From: Pratylenchus scribneri
Taxonomy: Eukaryota; Nematoda; Chromadorea; Rhabditida; Pratylenchidae
Direction: 5' to 3'
DNA: 64,000 bases
NCBI GenBank assembly: GCA_030063045.1
Contig: JAQSEB010000001.1
Coordinates: forward strand, 1,736,001-1,800,000
In this document: positions 11,419 to 23,344 of the stretch, piece after piece
Position numbering within the stretch: the stretch's first letter is position 1
Layout: each line of letters begins with the position of its first letter
Made by a program: the position numbers and the translations under genes
The notes under the pieces: generated by a model
The model's input: the letters and a program-made list of their open reading frames with translations, nothing else
Told to the model about the DNA's origin: nothing
Database searches by the model: none

Positions 11419-13505
11419 ATGCTGGGCATTCCATTCCTGGACGATGCCATCACAAAATTGTTTAAGCCCCATGCCTTCGATGATCCCGTCGATCGGCTCA
11501 ATTATTTCATCACGGTCCCATCAAATCATTCTAAAAGCCATAATTCTCCTCATTTTCAGTCCACTTTGCTCACCTTTTTTGCGCTGATGGTTTCGGCCAA
11601 ACAATATGTGGGCAGTCCAATCCAATGTTGGATGCCAATGGAATTTAAGGGCGGCTGGGAGCAATATGCCGAGGTCTCCCCTCTCTCATTTTTGGATGTG
11701 ATTTATTACCTTTTGTTTCTCACAGGATTATTGCTTCATCCAAAACACATATTATGTGGCCCCGGAAGAAGTATGGCCATAAATTAAAATTCCCAAAAAT
11801 GAATATTCCCCCTTTAATTATTTTAGGAAATTCCAGCAGAAATAACTGAAAGGGATGATCGCCAATTTGGCTATTATCAGGCAATCCAATTCCGAATCTT
11901 AATAAAATATCCTCTTTTTTGATTAGTGGGTGCCAATTGTTTTGGCCCTTCAAGCAGTGATGTTCTATTTGCCAAATTGGATTTGGAAAACTTTGCATCA
12001 ACAAAGCGGTCATTTAATATTATTAAAAGGATATTATATTTAATTTGTCGAAAAAAAAAAACACTGAAAATGTCGAAAAGATTTTAACGGCCAGATTTCC
12101 CGAAATCTTATACCCAATCGATAGATCGTCAAGAGGCGTCGATTGGTATATAATAAATTATGGTTTGAGCAAAAATTTAAAGGGTTTTAAACCGATTAAA
12201 CCATCTTATGTTTTTGGTTTCAAACTATTTTAGCATTTGTTTTATCTAAGCCAAATCATTATAAAAAAATATTTCTTGCCGAAATTTATCGATTTTGTAT
12301 AAAGTTTGGGGGTCTAGATTACTGTACCGTTAAAATCTTTTCGACATTTTCAATACTTTTTTTCTACGCTTTCAAATTAAAATATTTCCCATTTATTAAA
12401 TAATCGAACAAATTTATAGGTGTTGATTTGGAAACGGCCATCTCCGATGCGCGTTCTCTGCGCACAATGCCATCGGCAAAAAGGCAAACTGAAATGGGCA
12501 AATTGGTCCAATATTTGAATGAATCTTTGGAGCTGCATGAATCCCATCGAACACCTCGATATTTCCTCTGCTTTCGTTTTGGCCGTTCCCTTGGCTCCTA
12601 CGTGTCCACTCTTTATTTAATCATTAAATTGCTTTATTTGGTAAGGCAAATTCCCTATTAAATATATCCATTTTGTGTTCATTTCAGGTGAATGTTCTTG
12701 GCCAATTTTTCCTCCTCAATTCATTCATTGGACGTGGATTTGCCCTTTGGGGAATGACCGCCATTCAATCACTTTGGATGGGTGATGGATGGCATGATTC
12801 CCCGGTATTCCCTCGGGTTTCCCTTTGCGATTTTCGTGTTCGCCGTCTGGCCAATATGCACCGATATACGGTACAATGTGTCCTCATGATTAATATGTTC
12901 AATGAAAAGGTGGCCAAAAATCCATATTTAAATTATCCAAAAATTCGCAGATTTATTTATTCATTTGGTTTTGGTTTTTGTTGGTTGCCATTTCCACCCT
13001 CATCAATTTCCTCTATTGCCTATTTTCGCTGGTGCCACCGGCCGCCCGGGAACGTCAGCTGCGTTGCCTCCTCAAACAGGCCAAATTCCAAGAATTGGTG
13101 GAATCAAAAGAGGCTGCCCCAATGCTCGACAGATTCGCCAATCATGCCCTTCGTCCGGATGGCATTTTACTGCTTCGTTTCATCGAAGGACATGCCGGCG
13201 CCATTGTGGCCAGGGAATTGGCCGCTCAACTTTTCTCCGAATATGTCCAACATTGTGAAGGTAAAGGAAGGGTAAAGGATAAGGATTAATGTTTTTATCA
13301 ATTTTAAGGCACTTTTCACAGTTCCCAGGCGGTGAAAGTTGCCTCAAATTTGCTTCGGGCCCCCGGCTCGCACAGCACCAAATCAACATCACCCGGCTTT
13401 GAATATGAACCACTTCATCCCCATCATTTGGCCATTGAAAAGGGCGGAGGTGGCGGATTGGAGCATCCGGACATGGGAGGCGGTGTTAAACCAAAACATG
13501 TTTAA
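11419..13505 (+). CDS. Innexin gap-junction protein
   Basis: Four-pass channel subunit of invertebrate gap junctions. Exons 11419-11514, 11560-11673, 11726-11770, 11827-11880, 11927-12008, 12420-12640, 12688-12909, 12951-13260 and 13309-13505 give 446 aa, a normal innexin size. The YYQW signature is present and is split by an intron (YYQ|W). Two cysteines sit in each extracellular loop (PIQCWMP and YCFIQNTYYV; VSLCDF and HRYTVQC). The tail is glycine- and histidine-rich and ends VKPKHV. Intron 4 (11881-11926) has a GC donor (CAG|GCAATC); there is no usable GT. Intron 5 (12009-12419) contains a MITE-like element. The paralogue identity within the large nematode innexin family was not determined. 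Confidence 0.93.
12049..12370. mobile_element. MITE-like element, family A, copy 2
   Basis: Sits within innexin intron 5. Terminal inverted repeats are perfect over 26 bp, TGAAAATGTCGAAAAGATTT plus TAACGG, at 12065-12090 and, inverted, at 12327-12352. They extend imperfectly outward through A-rich or T-rich ends. The internal block with TTATCGATTTTGTATAAAG is shared with the copies near 2.0 kb and 27.4 kb. No transposase is encoded. Confidence 0.72.
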
Positions 13506-15189
13506 CTCAATGCCCCAAAAAACATTCATCCATTCACATTCAACAAATTACTCTCAGGGATCCCCCACCCAAAATGTCGACAATAACAAAAATATAGCAG
13601 CCTTTCACCTAAAATTTTTCATTCCATTTATTTCATTCACTTTTTCCCTCATTCATTTTTTGCAATCTCTTTTTTGCATAAATTCAAAAACACAAATTTC
13701 CACTCCAAATTTGCCGAGAAGATATTTTTCTTTCATTTTTATCAAATTATTTTCTCTTTTTGCGAATAAATTTGTGTGTTTTTCTTTTAATTTGGAATTA
13801 ATTTGATAATTATAGAATAAATTGGCTACTTTTCTTTAGTAATCCTATAGGTTTTAATAAGGCCCAATATCCGGTTTTTAAATTTTATAGTAAAAAAGAA
13901 AGAAAGATCAACAAAAAAATGATGTCCTTTCCGGAAGCAGATTTTCCATTTTAAGTAAATACGTAAAGTTGCAATTTGTGTTCCAGAAAGTTAATTCATT
14001 ACGGAAGCTCCGCCATTCGCCTAATAAATAATTCTGCCTCTTCTCAAAACAAATAATTCCTTTGATGGCAATTCAATAAATAAAAGATATGTTTTGCTAG
14101 TTTTTTAATTAATTTTAATTGGAAAGTATGCTTTTTTCAATTGAGATCTATTTTCAAAAGCACTTCCCCAATTTTCATCAATCATTCATTTGGTTGTTGT
14201 ATTCTTTGGCTTTTGTCATTCTCTTAGCCAAAATTGTTTGGAAAGGAAAAGGACCCGGCAAAAAGGAGAATTAATAGACAAATTGAATATAATATTATTT
14301 TTCCAAATTTCCAATTCCATAATGAATAATGATTAATTTGAAAAAAAAAACTTTGGAGGGCTCCTCAAAGGTCGGCGTCACAATTCCCATACGGGCCACC
14401 GTGGCCAGTTCCTTCCATTGAGTGTTTCTTCTTGCTTTCGCACATGTGGGGAACATCGCACCTCTCTCATGCTCCAATTGGGGACGTCAGCCCATGTCCG
14501 TCGACAGATATACTGTCGCATGGTACAGTCTTGGAACCCAAACCAAGAGACACCAGTCGCCTAGCGCGCCCACGACTTCCTTTTGGGGGAAGGATGGCTA
14601 GCCATCGGGACTTGGCAGTCGGCATTAACTCTAATTGGTCCATGAGAGAGAGAACGAAGTCCGCCTTCTCGCGACATGGGAAGGCGAATTTTCGAGGTCG
14701 TATATATAGAATAGCATCAGAAGGCAGGCAAAAATTTATGGGAAGCAGAAAGAAGGCGATGGATGGAACAAAGGGGAAAGGGCAAGCAGCCTATCCTTCT
14801 CCCTTTTACATTGTCTCTACCCAAGACTCTCGCATCTTTACCAACCTTTTTATTTAATATTTAAAATTGAATTTATTTTCGTTATTTACGAATTGTACAA
14901 AGGTTTATTAGGGGCCAATTTCGAGATTACTTCATTTATAACCCCACAATTTACCCAATTATAAATTAGTTTGGAAATCATTCTTAAATAATCAAATTTT
15001 TGCAAGCCGATAAAAGGCATTATCTTATAGCGTAAAATACGATTTTGTAAAAGAATTTTCGGAAAGAAAAATATTGTAAAATTTGTTTCATTTTATTTTA
15101 TCAAATTATGTTCTCTTTTTTATGAATAAATTTGTGTGTGTTTTCATTTAATTAGAATAATTATATTATATTTTGGTCATCTTTTCCCC
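13506..15189. other. Intergenic region between convergent genes
   Basis: Lies between the 3' ends of the innexin (+) and dual oxidase (-) genes. Most is AT-rich. A GC-richer island at about 14380-14860 contains a TATA-like GTATATATAG near 14700 and open frames on both strands without family resemblance. It could be a promoter or an undetected non-coding RNA; I cannot assign it. Confidence 0.45.
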
Positions 15190-18100
15190 TCAAAATGTTT
15201 CGAATCTGTGCACAAATGATGGCGCATTTCTGACCCGATTTGCCTCGGTGCAAGCCTTCCGAATTTGTTTATTCACTTTGGCTGGACCGCAGCTGAAAAC
15301 GCCAATTTCGGGCACCTAAAATTGATAATATTTGCCAATATATTATTAATATTTTTACATCTTGATGGCGACTTTGCAAAAATTTGAAGAATAGATCAAA
15401 ATTTGGACGGCCAAAATGATTGGTTGCTCGAAGCCCGGTGAACATGCTCAAACCGGAATTATCGCCTCGGAAATGTTTTTCACAAATATACTGGAAAATA
15501 CAATATTATATTTTGATAAATATTAATTAAATGACCAAAACTGTTGTGCGCAAATCGAATTTATGGAAGAATTGAGTGACAAAAATGTGAATTTCCAGAG
15601 CATTTTCCTGGTCAAATGTTTCCACCTCCTTTAGGACATCCACAAACCATTCAAAATTTTTATGTGTTGGACAAATCCAAAGGAAATATACCTAAAATAA
15701 ATTTAAATGAATGAATAAATATATTCAAGCACTTTTCGGCATTTTATGCCACTATGATTTCCGGATGCCCGTTCCAGCACTAAATCCATCAAAGTGGATG
15801 CATACGGTGTCACTCCAATGCCACCACCAATCATCACCACCACTTCGTGATTGTGCCATTCCTTTTTGGGATTATTTAGGGAGTCTAATGTTAATTTCTC
15901 TCCATTACTTGATTCCCATCCCCGTATGGCCCATTCAAATTGACCACTGGATAAGCCAATCCATTGGTTTGTGCTTCGCTGATTTCATTCCGTAAATTCC
16001 ATGTCCAGGGGCCAACTGCTTTGATGAACAATTCCAGGGTTGGGGCCTGAGGGGCGGATGCCAATGAGAATGCATGATGTTCATTGAAATGGCAGGACAG
16101 GGCCGGACATGAAATCCGAACCCATTGTCCACTTCGGAATTTGAAGGAATGTGGCCGTTTGAATTGAATGTAAATTATATCTAAATTGGGCAAAGGGAAA
16201 TGAATAAATGATTGGGGAGGGAAAAGAGGTGCCATCTCCAAAATGCAAAACCCTGGTATACGGTACCAAAACTGATAAAAACCAAGGCAAAAATTTTCAA
16301 TTTCCCAAAACGAAAAATCCTATTGTCAAAATCCCAGGAAAACCCTGCTGAAATAACAAAAAATCGGTAAATGCCTAGTTTCTAAGATGGCACCCTTGCA
16401 TGGATTCCTGGATGTAAAAATATGCGACCTGATGGAAGAATGGCGGCATCCACAATTCGCAATTGTTTGTAATGTTTTCGCATTCCAATGATTCGATCCA
16501 TGATGAAAATGATGACTGGGCCCAATACAATGTAAAAGAATTTAGGTGACTGAATGGGAGGAAGATTGGAAAGAAAAGTAAAAAAATTGTTTACATCCAG
16601 CAATTTTGGCAATCCATGCAAAATGGTCAGTGCATAGAGGAGCACATTGAGCAGGTGGGTTATGCGAAATGCATGGTAGGCCCTTTTCATGACAGCCGGC
16701 GCCGAAAAAACGTAAATTATGGACATTGTGGCCACCAACAAAATGCCAGTGATTCCAGTCAATGTTTGGAAGAACCAATAGGAAATGGAGGGCAAAAAGT
16801 TTGAGCCGAATACAGCCTTCAAAAATGATGGAATTAATGAATGGATGGAAAATATTGAATTTAATACTTCTTGAAAAAGGCAGGCAAGTCCCTCCTGGCT
16901 TTGGGTGGCCACGTGATAGAAATTGATGCAATGGCCAATTGTGTGGATGGTGGCGAAAATGCCGGCAGTGATGGCAACAATCTTAAATGGGAATAATCCA
17001 AAAAATGTTTCAAATATTTGTAAAACTTTATGAAAAGTTATTGCCGAATCCAACGGCAAATACTAAAATGGGATGGAATTTAGAGGAAACAATATTTTCG
17101 ACAAACTTCGCCAATGAATGATTCCCTCAAAAGTGTCAAAACATTACGGCAAACTGTGAGCAAAATTAGGGCCATATCGAAGGAAAGGGCGGCGGCAGCA
17201 CCTCGCGTAATAGCAATTCCTTAAAAAACACAAATAAAAATGTAAATTTATGCCAAAATTCATTCATTACCAACGCCCATAACCCGTCGTAAATCACGAT
17301 GTTCATTTTCATAGCGATAAACTTCATTCAAATTTAAATGAATTTTACTCATTCCTTCCCCTAACTTACACCAAAATCTTTCCAAAAATACAATGGCATT
17401 TGCGGCAAAAAAGAGGAAAAGCACAACAATATGTTGTCGATAACTTTCCAAATAGCTGAGCAAAAGTGAGAATGAATTCTTCTGGAATGCCTCCTCTGCT
17501 TCGGCGGTCACCGCAAAACTATTCAAACTTTGGGTTTCCTCCAAATTTATTCGCATATTGACGCCACGCAAATGGACGCCCACCGGCCTTCGAATATCGT
17601 CCATTTGACTGAATATTGCCTCAAAATCTTTGTAATTCAGAAATTCCCTTTCCGGATCAATGCCCGCTCGATGCAAGACAGATTCCACCACATGATTTTG
17701 GACCTTTAAAGAGAAATTGCATTGGGAGCAAATTCCTCAACGAACATCCTGATCAATTCGGACACCGGCTGCCATATTCAATGATTTGACAAATTCGCAG
17801 AATTGTTGCCTTTGAACTCGGCCTTCCCTGTCCAAATCGCACATATCGAATACCAACTGGAGTTTCTCCTTCAGTGAGCCTTGTGTGAATTTGCGCAGCA
17901 CATCCAAGAATTCCTGGAATGTGACCACCGTGTCATTCTCCGCATCCTTTGCCATGCATGCGAACATTCTTTGCACGAATAAATCGCCGGCACGCATCCC
18001 GAGGGCCTCCGCAAATTCAGCCTTTGTCAATGTCATATTCATCACTTGTTCGGATGCTTGCGAATTAAATTGGTAGGAATGGTCGCTGAGTTGGGGAACA

Positions 18101-21100
18101 TTGAAGGCCTAAAATGGAGTAATTTAACAATTTGTCCAATCAATTTGGCCGCCCACTCTTGAATAGGCTTCCCGAAAGAAATGGTCCAATTTGGCCTGTC
18201 GTTTGTCTTTTGTCTCGGCCGCCTCCAAAAGTACGTCATTTTCAGCCTCAACCTCATTCACCGATTTTCCATGTTTTAAAAGGCAATTGCCCAGAAAACA
18301 TCGAAATTGATTCCAATGTTGTTCGGATGGGAGGCGAAGTACCTTTATGAGAAATTTCAAATTTTTATTGAATTTTAAATGGATGAACAGACCACATCAT
18401 AATTTTTGAGGGTTGAAATGCAAACAAATGGTCCTTGCCCACTTTTACGGCTACTTTTCTTTGTTACGGTCAGTCGAATTGCGCGAACATCAGTGAAATC
18501 CAATTTGCGGAGGATTCCGCCACATCGGCGCTTTAAAATTCTCAGTTGGACTCTTTTTGAATCGACTTCCACTGTGATTGATCTGAATAAAAGGAAAAAA
18601 CATTTTGGTGAACATTTTGGATAGGGAAAATATATTTTGGCAGTAAAAAACACGGAATTAAGTTAGATAAAACAAAAATTTGAAGGAATTAAAATAGGTA
18701 AAATTAAAACTTAGTCAAACAGGAGGAATTATTTTGGGGCAAATAAAACAGGCGGAATGATTTTGGGGCAAAAACAGGCGGAATTATTTTGGGGCAAATA
18801 AAACAGGCGGAATTATTTTGGGGCAAAAACAGGCGGAATTATTTTGGGGCAAATTGAACAGGCGGAATTATTTTGGGGCAAATTGAACAGGCGGAATTAT
18901 TTTGGGGCAAATAAAACAGGCGGAATTATTTTGGGGCAAATAAAACAGGCGGAATTATTTTGGGGCAAATTGAACAGGCGGAATTATTTTGGGGCAAATA
19001 AAACAGGCGGAATTATTTTGCGGCAAATTGAACAGGCGGAATTATTTTGGGGCAAATTGAACAGGCGGAATTATTTTGGGGCAAATAAAACAGGCGGAAT
19101 TATTTTGGGGCAAATAAAACAGGCGGAATTATTTTGCGGCAAATAAAACAGGCGGAATTATTTTGGGGCAAATAAAACAGGCGGAATTATTTTGCGGCAA
19201 ATTGAACAGGCGGAATTATTTAGGGGCAAATTGAACAGGCGGAATTATTTTGCGGCAAATTGAACAGGCGGAATTATTTTGGGGCAAATTGAACAGGCGG
19301 AATTATTTTGGGGCAAATAAAACAGGCGGAATTATTTTGCGGCAAATTGAACAGGCGGAATTATTTTGGGGCAAATTGAACAGGCGGAATTATTTTGGGG
19401 CAAATAAAACAGGCGGAATTATTTTGGGGCAAATAAAACAGGCGGAATTATTTTGGGGCAAATAAAACAGGCGGAATTATTTTGGGGCAAATCGAACAGG
19501 CGGAATTATTTTGGGGCAAAAACAGGCGGAATTATTTTGGGGCAAATTGAACAGGCGGAATTATTTTGGGGCAAATAAAACAGGCGGAATTATTTTGGGG
19601 CAAATAAAACAGGCGGAATTATTTTGGGGCAAATAAAACAGGCGGAATTATTTTGGGGCAAAAACAGGCGGAATTATTTTGGGGCAAATTAAACAGGCGG
19701 AATTATTTTGGGGCAAAAACAGGCGGAATTATTTTGGGGCAAATTGAACAGGCGGAATTATTTTTGGGCAAATAAAACAGGCGGAATTATTTTGGGGCAA
19801 ATTGAACAGGCGGAATTATTTTTGGGCAAATAAAACAGGCGGAATTATTTTGGGGCAAATAAAACAGGCGGAATTATTTTGGGGCAAATAAAACAGGCGG
19901 AATTATTTTGGGGCAAATCGAACAGGCGGAATTATTTTGGGGCAAAAACAGGCGGAATTATTTTGGGGCAAATTGAACAGGCGGAATTATTTTGGGGCAA
20001 AAACAGGCGGAATTATTTTGGGGCAAATTGAACAGGCGGAATTATTTTGGGGCAAATTGAACAGGCGGAATTATTTTGGGGCAAATAAAACAGGCGGAAT
20101 TATTTTGGGGCAAATTAAACAGGCGGAATTAACACTTAGTCAAACAGGGGGGATCAAAAACAAATAAATTCCTGTAAAAACATAAAAAAATGCGGAAGTT
20201 GTTTTGATATTTTTGGCAATAAATAAACAAACATTTACCTGCAGAATGCTTCATTCAACCATTCAATTGCTAAAATTGAATAAAATTTGCATATCAAAAT
20301 ACATTTTATTACCAGAAAATCTGAATTTCTGCTCCTTTGTGATTATTCCCCTGTCCTCTCTTTCATCAATCTCAATTTGGCCTTTTTCCGCCTGTTGACT
20401 CCTTTTTCGGCATGCCCCTGGCTCAAAAAGCATTCCCATCTTTTTGCGCTTTTGAATGAGCAAATAGCCAATTCCAATGCAAACTTTAATGGAATTATAT
20501 ATTGGAGACGTAAAATAATTCAACCCAATGGAATTGTGAAAAGTGCCAAACAAGTGAAAATATATGTCACTTCATTGCCAGTAAAATGGTCGAATCGCAT
20601 GAATGGGACACATTCCTCCAAACCGGTGTTGTTCACTTGGAATGGTTGCGGGCAAGGATCACCATCGCGCCAAAAGAAAACCCAAAATAATAATGAATTA
20701 ATTATAATTGGGGGAATATTCATTAGAAAACAACATTATTCTGGATGTCCTCCTTCTCAATTGAAGTTGTTTGCCGGATAATGTCCCTATATTATAAATA
20801 TCTTTCATTTTATTTCTTTTAAATCTACCGAAGGGTAATTCGCTGAATGAAACTGATTTCCTTTTCCGTGAAAAAACTGAATCAAATTTTTGTGAAGTTG
20901 AATAGAATAAATTTATTTGACCAACCCATTTTGACGATTTTCGAACCAAAACCGATCCGAATCTCGAAGTCGCAAGAATTGGTCATGAATTATGGCTGCA
21001 AACAATTCTCCCGGGCCATTGCCATTCGCCTCCAGCATTCCACCCACATACGCATCCAATCTTCAAAATTAAATATAAAAAGAAAGGAGGCCTTAAAATA

Positions 21101-23344
21101 TTTTACCTCTCAATGTTGTTGCCATAATAAGAGGCCAATGTTTGGATTTTCTGGAGAAAAAAATGAAAAATAAAAATGAGAGGGAAAGGAACTTCATTGC
21201 TCAATTGTGGATTGATTGTTTCCCATTTTTTTCGTTCCAATTTGTATGCCTCCCGGAGTTGATTGTACCCCGGCAATCCATTGTCCCTTCCGCGCATTAT
21301 TGAACTGGAGACAACATCCTAAAGGAATTAAAATGATTAATAACTATAATAATTATTACGAGACGAGTGAAATGCATTGGACCAAAAATGTAGTCTAAAT
21401 ATTTAAAGGAAATTCAAAAATATATTCAGTAAATTTGTAAGATAACCTCGAAGGTCCTCAACCACAATGTGATCTTCGTCTTCAGCAATTTGTGAGGCCA
21501 TTCCCAATACTTTTAGGTATAAAAATAATTATAAATAAATTTGTGAATTGCCCACCAATTTCATCGACCGAATATTCCCGCACAATATCCTGCGCATTCC
21601 ACCAATTTTGGCAAAGACGAAGTGCCGGAAATCCGCCAACCTGCATATTAATTACCATTTTCTTTTCTATTAATATTCCTTGCCTCTTTTCGGAATTCAC
21701 ATTTGCTGCCCTTTTTTCTCAACAAAAGTGCGGGTGGCACCAAAGTATGTGGAAATCGAAAGGCGGTTGTGGCAAAAGAATGGGAAATGCCGGGTGGAAT
21801 ATGAGGATTATAGCCTGAATATGGTTTAATTTGGTCGCGGGAAACACTGAGAAGAGCCGGCAAAAATTCATAAAGAACAATGCTCTGAATGAATTGGACA
21901 GATTAATTTGATCAAATTAGATCATTTTCGAAAATGAATGGACCTGAAGGGTGGCGATGACAAGCCTTCTGGCTCCTTGGAACAATTCTTCATCTGTCAT
22001 ATCTGAATATTCGTTGGGTAATTTACTTAAATAATTATGTGAATACCGGGGAATTCCCTTTGTAGGCGTCTGGCCTGAATGTTGTGCCATCGGAAGAGGA
22101 TCAACCCAAAACTCAACAATCCAGGATTTTCATTGATTCGAGGATCGCCAAGAACTAAAAACAACTTTTGTGAATTTGGCAAGTTCAAAACTCACTAAAA
22201 AGTCTTTCCGGATTCATTAATCGATGTATTTGGGGAGGCGGTGGATTTATGAGGGGAATGTGTGGATCTAAAAATTGAACCAATTTATTTGGGCTAAATT
22301 CGATTTGACCATTGAATGGTGGATATCCGGCCATTCCCTCCAGCAATGTTCCATTCTCGAATGAACGCAGGGCGGCCACCCAAGGCTCTTGGGTGGAATA
22401 GAGGAATGAGGCATCGATCCAGCTGGTCCGTTCATTGATTTGTTCCCGTGGCGAATTTAGGCCATGTCCGGTGGCTTTATCATATTTTGCCCGGGTAAAG
22501 GGAATTTCGGTTCGGCCTTCGCATGTTTTATCGAATACCGGGTCGCAAAGTTCAACCGGGATTTTGTGCATTTCCAAAGGGCAACTATTCTGGGTGGATT
22601 GCATAATTTCATAGGCCACAACTTGGCCTTTTTAATGGGAAAGATGTATTTTTAATTAATTCATTTGAATTCAAAACTTACTGAAAAAGGCGAACATCGT
22701 GGTCAAATTTCGTTTGCTGGGTATTCCCGATTCTCCTTTGAACATCAATTCTGAATATTCCAAAAATAATTATGGCCATGAAAATTAATATTTGGACCGG
22801 ATATAATTCGTGCTGATGGAAGTGAGTTGTCCAGCCGATAGACGCCGTCCTGATAATTGCTTGGAGCATCACGGTGCAATCTGCTTCCAACACTTCCCCA
22901 TTGGGGATTGGCCAAATTCTTTATATAATAAAATTCCAATTTAATTTCCCGATTAATTCCATTTTCCATCTCACATTGAACCAGCCATCAAAACGTTGAT
23001 ATTCACTGACTCTTTTTAAAGCTGTAAATTTAAAATTCATATTTAACTTTCCTTTTTTAATAATTTATTTAAATGAATAATTTTTGTTTTTCTAATCATT
23101 TTCGTCTTCTAACCAGTTTATGATTTATTTGTTTGTGTGAAAATCAATCATTTCGATCAATTTTAATATTAGAGGGAATATTATGGAACCAACCATTTGT
23201 GAATGGCAGCAAAATTGCCATAATAAATATGAAGGGAAAATTGTGGAGAGAATTGTGCCATCTTCTCCTTCTTCTCGCCCTGATCTGTCGTTCCAAACTG
23301 CTTCCGGCACTTCTGATCATTTGATCCGGATTTATTTTTGGCAT
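15190..23344 (-). CDS. bli-3: Dual oxidase (BLI-3 type)
   Basis: Membrane NADPH oxidase with an N-terminal peroxidase-like domain. It makes H2O2 and cross-links cuticle tyrosines. Exons 15190-15315, 15359-15490, 15542-15691, 15733-15861, 15909-16180, 16429-16549, 16595-16816, 16868-17062, 17107-17219, 17271-17321, 17370-17703, 17746-18108, 18157-18342, 18393-18582, 20239-20269, 20313-20483, 20525-20681, 20735-20786, 20829-20876, 20926-21060, 21107-21150, 21193-21318, 21360-21394, 21447-21509, 21556-21640, 21684-21884, 21944-22002, 22047-22154, 22196-22267, 22310-22627, 22682-22750, 22798-22918, 22975-23021 and 23194-23344 give about 1558 aa. In order: signal/anchor, peroxidase domain ([24 protein letters not shown]), EF-hands, heme histidines ([12 protein letters not shown]), FAD motif (HAFSLASAP), NADPH motif ([11 protein letters not shown]), C-terminal RFETF. 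The intron at 21641-21683 has a GC donor; intron 20682-20734 lacks AG. The start codon is the least certain part. Confidence 0.94.
18706..20146 (+). repeat. Type-2 minisatellite array in dual-oxidase intron
   Basis: About 50 copies of a roughly 29 bp unit, ACAGGCGGAATTATTTTGGG plus GCAAATAAA or GCAAATTGA, with 24-bp short variants (GGGGCAAAAACAGGCGG). The first and last units carry the type-1 linker ACTTAGTCAAACAGG, which links the two repeat types. The array fills most of the 1654-bp intron 18583-20238, oriented opposite to the gene. Confidence 0.96.

Noticed and set aside
14432..14857. 141-codon frame in the GC-richer island
   Set aside because: No family resemblance and overlapping open frames on the other strand; reported only as an unexplained island.
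18844..20167. Long open frames across the type-2 minisatellite (repeats of [14 protein letters not shown])
   Set aside because: They arise because a 29-bp unit happens to lack stops in some frames; they lie in an intron of a well-supported gene on the other strand and have no start context.
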